Of a stretch of 8,411 nt of DNA, positions 5,482 through 8,411 are shown in pieces (position 1 is the stretch's first letter; every line of letters starts with the position of its first letter). The translations under genes were made by a program, and so were the position numbers. The DNA comes from Solirubrobacteraceae bacterium. GTDB lineage: Bacteria > Actinomycetota > Thermoleophilia > Solirubrobacterales > Solirubrobacteraceae. The notes below the pieces were generated by a model. The model was not told the DNA's origin. It searched no databases and saw only the letters and a program-made list of their open reading frames with translations. The stretch covers positions 1 to 8,411 of the forward strand of contig JAICUS010000244.1 of the NCBI GenBank assembly GCA_025935735.1, given 5' to 3'.

Positions 5482-7591
5482 GGCCGTCGGCGCGCATGAC
5501 GCGCCACAGGGGCGGCAGGCTGAGCGCGGTCACGCCGAGCACGACAGCCGCGCCGACCCCCGCGAGCGTGGCCACCGCCGTCCAGTCGACCGCGCCCTGC
5601 GAGTGCACCAGCCGGAGCAGCACCGCGCCGAGCGCGGCGCCCGCCGCCACGGCCAGGGTGAGCCCGAGCGCCACCGGCACCGCCGCCTGCCAGAGCACCG
5701 AGCGGCCCAGCGTCGTCCGCCGGGTGCCGAACGCGGCCAGCACGGCGAGCAGGCGCCGGCGCTCGCGCACCTGCTCGAGCAGCGACACCAGCAGCGAGGC
5801 GCCGACGAGGAGCAGCGTCGCCGCCGCGCCCGCGAGGATCGCTCGGCGCAGGGAGGCGAACTTAGGGCCGACCTGCGTGCCGGCGAGCGCGAACACGGAG
5901 GCCGCCGGATCGAGCGCCGCCGCGGCGTTGCGGGCGCGCTCGAGCGCGTCGTCGCCCGGCGCCAGCCGCAGGTAGACCCGGGCGGAGGGCCGCCCCAGCC
6001 GCCCGTGCCCGGCGGCCGCGGCGGGCGTGGCCAGCACGCCGAGGACGCTGTCGCCCGCCGGGTCGCTGCGCACGGCCGCCGGGCGCGCGCGCCAGCCGGG
6101 CGCCCGCGCGCCGGCTGCGAACGCGTCACCGGCGCGGCAGCCGGTCACGCCCGCCAGCCGGCGCAGCGCCGCGCAGTCGCCCACCCACACGGTCCCCGAG
6201 CCGCCGTCGTAGGCGGTCACCCCAAATGCCCCGCGCACGCCCGGGGTCCGCGCCAGCCGGGCCGCGGCGTCGCCCAGCGGGCGGCCGTCGAGGCTCGCCA
6301 CCGCCTGGGCGCGCCGCGCGTCGGCGCCGGTCCGGTGCGTGTTCTGCACCTCCACGCCGGAGAACAGCGTCTGCAGCGCGATCGCGCCGGCCACCGCGAC
6401 GGCGGTGCCGCTGACCGCCCGTGCCGAGGCGCCGCCGTCGAGCTGCAGCCGCCGCACGGCGAGCTGCCAGGCCACGCCGCCGCCGCCCAGACGCCGCACC
6501 ACCGCCTCGACCAGCCAGGGCAGCAGCGTGGCGACGCCGGCCAGCAGGAGGACGACGGCCACCGCCGCCGCGAGCTCGTCCGCCTCGCCCATCCCGGCGA
6601 GCAGCGCGCTGCCCGCGGCGGGCGGGACGAGCCGCCAGGCGAGCCGGCGCCGCCGCCGGCCGGCGCCGCGCACCACGCCGAGCGGCTCGACGGCCACCGG
6701 CCGCAGCGCCAGCACCGTCGCCCCCAGCGCCGTCAGCGGCACGCCGAGTACGACGGCGAGCGCCAGCACCGGGCTCGGCCGGACGTCCGCCGGGAAGACG
6801 CTGATGTCCCACAGGGTCACGTGGCGCGCGCCGGCGCGGGCCGCCAGGAACAGCAGCGCGCCCACCACCAGCCCGCCGAGCGCGCCGAGCAGCGCCTCGC
6901 CGGCGGCCACCCGGACGGTCGTCGCCCGGTCGGCGCCGACGAGCCGCAGCGCCGCCAGCCGCCGGTCGCGCGCCTCGCCGCCGAAGCGCGCGGCGGTGGC
7001 GACGAACACGGCCACCGGCATGAGCAGCGCGGCCAGCGCGACCGCGGCGAGCAGCAGCAGCGCCGGCGGCAGCGTGGGCGGCGGGCCGGAGCCGCCGAAG
7101 CGGGCGATCCGGCGCGCGCCCGGCGGCATGACCGCGACGCCGCGGTAGTAGGCGAGCTCGCTCGGGCCCTGGACGCCGGCGTCGCCGATCTCGCCGACCA
7201 CCCGGCCCCGCAGCCGGGGGCGCAGCAGCGCGCCCGCGTCCGAGCGCAGCAGCGCGGCGAGGGCCGGCGAGACCACGAGCTCGCCCGGCCGCGGCAGCCG
7301 CGCGACGCCCGGCGGCAGCGGCGCGTCCGGGCCGGCCGCGCTCACGAGCCGGCCGCGGACGTCCTCGCCGCGGAAGGTCGTGTCGGCGTCGGCGATCGCC
7401 AGCCGCCCGGCCCGCGCGGTCGTCGTGTCGTCGCGCGCGTAGTTGCGGTCGCGCCGCGCGTCCAGCATGTTCGGCACGGCGGCCGCCACCAGCAGCAGCG
7501 CCACGCCGAGCCCGATGCCGCAGGCGCCGAGCGCGATCCGCGTCCGCCCGCCGGCCAGCCCGAGCCGCGCGCCCAGCAGCAGCGCCCTCAC
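5468..7591 (-). CDS. Large FtsX-type ABC transporter permease with two FtsX domains
   Basis: This 707-residue membrane protein is the permease partner of the ATPase encoded just upstream. About nine or ten hydrophobic segments are visible (near 18-38, 177-199, 231-251, 274-298, 341-361, 391-411, 583-605, 634-658 and 671-695, with a weaker one near 322-334). Two large non-membrane regions (about 40-175 and 412-580) are probably extracytoplasmic. The FtsX pattern occurs twice: RLAALRLVGADRATTVRVAA (211-230) and RRLLAVLAAFGTRRTTLGRS (612-631), each followed by hydrophobic helices. Such permeases work mechanically with an ATPase to expel or extract peptides, lipids or drugs, or to signal, rather than to import solutes. 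The second outer region has one pair of cysteines (C473 and C485) that could form a disulfide. GTG 7591 is chosen because it overlaps the ATPase stop as GTGA and starts just before the first membrane segment. The open frame beyond it is antisense-like and overlaps the ATPase gene. Confidence 0.87.
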   Translation of the reverse strand: MRALLLGARLGLAGGRTRIALGACGIGLGVALLLVAAAVPNMLDARRDRNYARDDTTTARAGRLAIADADTTFRGEDVRGRLVSAAGPDAPLPPGVARLPRPGELVVSPALAALLRSDAGALLRPRLRGRVVGEIGDAGVQGPSELAYYRGVAVMPPGARRIARFGGSGPPPTLPPALLLLAAVALAALLMPVAVFVATAARFGGEARDRRLAALRLVGADRATTVRVAAGEALLGALGGLVVGALLFLAARAGARHVTLWDISVFPADVRPSPVLALAVVLGVPLTALGATVLALRPVAVEPLGVVRGAGRRRRRLAWRLVPPAAGSALLAGMGEADELAAAVAVVLLLAGVATLLPWLVEAVVRRLGGGGVAWQLAVRRLQLDGGASARAVSGTAVAVAGAIALQTLFSGVEVQNTHRTGADARRAQAVASLDGRPLGDAAARLARTPGVRGAFGVTAYDGGSGTVWVGDCAALRRLAGVTGCRAGDAFAAGARAPGWRARPAAVRSDPAGDSVLGVLATPAAAAGHGRLGRPSARVYLRLAPGDDALERARNAAAALDPAASVFALAGTQVGPKFASLRRAILAGAAATLLLVGASLLVSLLEQVRERRRLLAVLAAFGTRRTTLGRSVLWQAAVPVALGLTLAVAAGAALGAVLLRLVHSQGAVDWTAVATLAGVGAAVVLGVTALSLPPLWRVMRADGLRTE

Positions 7592-8262
7592 GCCGCGTGC
7601 GCGAGGTCGCGGGTGCGGCCGTCGCGCACGACGACCTCGCGGTCCGAGTAGGCGGCCACGCGCGGCTCGTGGGTGACCAGCACGACCGCGGCGCCGGACT
7701 CCCGCGCCGCGGCCGTGAGCAGTTGCATCACCCGCTCGCCGTTCAACGAGTCCAGCGCGCCGGTCGGCTCGTCGGCGAACACGACGCGCGGCTCGCCCAC
7801 CAGCGCGCGGGCCACGGCGACCCGCTGCCCCTCGCCGCCGGACACCTCGCCCGGGAGCGCGCCGGCGAGCTCCGCCACCTCGAGCCGCTCCAGCCAGGCG
7901 TGTGCCCGCCGCTGCGCCTCGCGCCGCCGCACGCCCTCCAGCCGCAGCGGCAGCGCCACGTTCTCCACGCACGGCAGCTCGGGGACGAGCCGGCCGAACT
8001 GGAAGACGAAGCCGAAGGCGCGCCGGCGCAGCGCGCTGCGCTCGGCGTCGGAGAACGCGGTCACGTCGCGGCCGTCGAACCGCACCCGCCCGGCGTCCGG
8101 CCGGACGATGCCCGCCAGGCAGTGCAGCAGCGTCGACTTGCCCGAGCCCGAGGGACCCATCACCGCCACGATCTCGCCCGCGTCGACGGCCAGCCCGGCA
8201 TCCGTCAGCGCCGGCGTCGCACCGAACGTCTTCGCCAGCCCCTGCGCCTCGAGCAGGCTCAT
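7588..8262 (-). CDS. ABC transporter ATPase (MacB/LolD-like)
   Basis: This 224-residue single-domain ATPase has all expected motifs in order: Walker A GPSGSGKST (36-44), the Q-loop FVFQFGRL, the signature VSGGEGQRVAVARAL, Walker B VVFADEPTGALD and the H-loop VTHEP. The sequence PTGALDSLNGE is typical of the MacB/LolD/FtsE subgroup that pairs with FtsX-type permeases. ATG 8262 is supported by GGAGG 7 nt upstream and by overlap with the stop of the preceding gene (ATGA). The stop overlaps the permease start (GTGA). These two 4-nt overlaps imply translational coupling of a three-gene operon. The signature carries V for the usual leading L and G for the first Q of the common EQQR, both mild changes. 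Confidence 0.96.
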   Translation of the reverse strand: MSLLEAQGLAKTFGATPALTDAGLAVDAGEIVAVMGPSGSGKSTLLHCLAGIVRPDAGRVRFDGRDVTAFSDAERSALRRRAFGFVFQFGRLVPELPCVENVALPLRLEGVRRREAQRRAHAWLERLEVAELAGALPGEVSGGEGQRVAVARALVGEPRVVFADEPTGALDSLNGERVMQLLTAAARESGAAVVLVTHEPRVAAYSDREVVVRDGRTRDLAHAA

Positions 8263-8411
8263 GCCGCCACCTCCGCGGTCAGCGCGTCCAGGCGCGCGGC
8301 GGTCAGCTCCAGCCAGCGCAGGTCAGCCTCGAGGTGGAAGAGCGCGTGGTCGCACACCAGCTGGTCGGCGATGTCGCCGGCGGCCTTGCGGCGGGTCAGC
8401 TCGCGCATCGC
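8259..8411 (-). CDS. PadR-like transcriptional regulator, C-terminal end only
   Basis: Fifty residues plus a stop codon are visible, and the 5' part lies beyond the right edge. The peptide AMRELTRRKAAGDIADQL and the following helix, ending in LFHLEADLRWLELTAARLDAL, fit the C-terminal dimerization helices of PadR-family repressors. It also fits that such regulators commonly precede ATPase-FtsX permease operons. No winged-helix DNA-binding part is in view, so the family is inferred from a short helix and context. The stop (8259-8261) overlaps the ATPase start by 4 nt. If it is PadR-like, it probably represses this operon from a promoter beyond the window. Alternatives include another helical regulator or an unrelated helical protein. 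Confidence 0.55.
   Translation of the reverse strand, partial: AMRELTRRKAAGDIADQLVCDHALFHLEADLRWLELTAARLDALTAEVAA

Noticed and set aside
5603..7651. Long plus-strand open frame (682 codons) opposite the permease gene
   Set aside because: The product is a repetitive Arg/Gln/His/Ala-rich chain without domain features, an artefact of strong third-position GC bias in the real permease gene.

Overview
The window is gene-dense, very GC-rich DNA with strong G/C bias at third codon positions. It reads as an actinobacterial chromosome. The comF/hpf/secA neighbourhood, an EAL-HDOD protein and a CtaG of the caa3 type would suit the Thermoleophilia/Solirubrobacterales, but that assignment is inferred from gene content and composition only. 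No rRNA, tRNA, CRISPR array, insertion sequence or phage gene is visible.

Layout. Positions 1-502 (minus) hold the N-terminal 167 codons of SecA, running off the left edge. Just upstream of it, also on minus, is a short hibernation-promoting factor (559-930). A plus-strand EAL-HDOD protein (about 1007-2242) is divergent from hpf and convergent with comF (2257-2946, minus). It therefore sits inside what looks like a comF-hpf-secA neighbourhood. Divergent from comF is ctaG (about 3007-3888, plus), a membrane protein for cytochrome oxidase copper assembly. It converges with, and overlaps by 16 nt, a CDP-alcohol phosphatidyltransferase (3873-4532, minus). Divergent from that is a PhzF-family enzyme (4642-5481, plus). 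The two share an intergenic region with two near-identical 21-bp, half-palindromic repeats 31 bp apart. The phzF-like gene converges with, and overlaps by 14 nt, the end of a minus-strand operon that enters from the right edge. That operon has a PadR-like regulator (C-terminal 50 residues only), an ABC ATPase (7588-8262) and a large FtsX-type permease (5468-7591), each joined by a 4-nt stop/start overlap.

How the genes fit together. SecA, HPF and ComF are housekeeping or stress genes (secretion, ribosome hibernation, a phosphoribosyltransferase-like protein). The EAL-HDOD protein is probably a signalling scaffold, because most metal-binding and catalytic EAL residues are replaced. The regulator-ATPase-permease operon is a typical autoregulated MacB/LolCDE-like exporter or stress-response transporter. 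CtaG, the CDP-alcohol transferase and the PhzF protein show no obvious common pathway.

Most points worth a second look are regulatory or domain-level: the tandem operator-like repeats, the degenerate EAL domain, the single-domain HPF with no room for a C-terminal domain before secA, and the lack of terminator space at all three convergent junctions. I did not find clear evidence of a wholly new multi-gene system.
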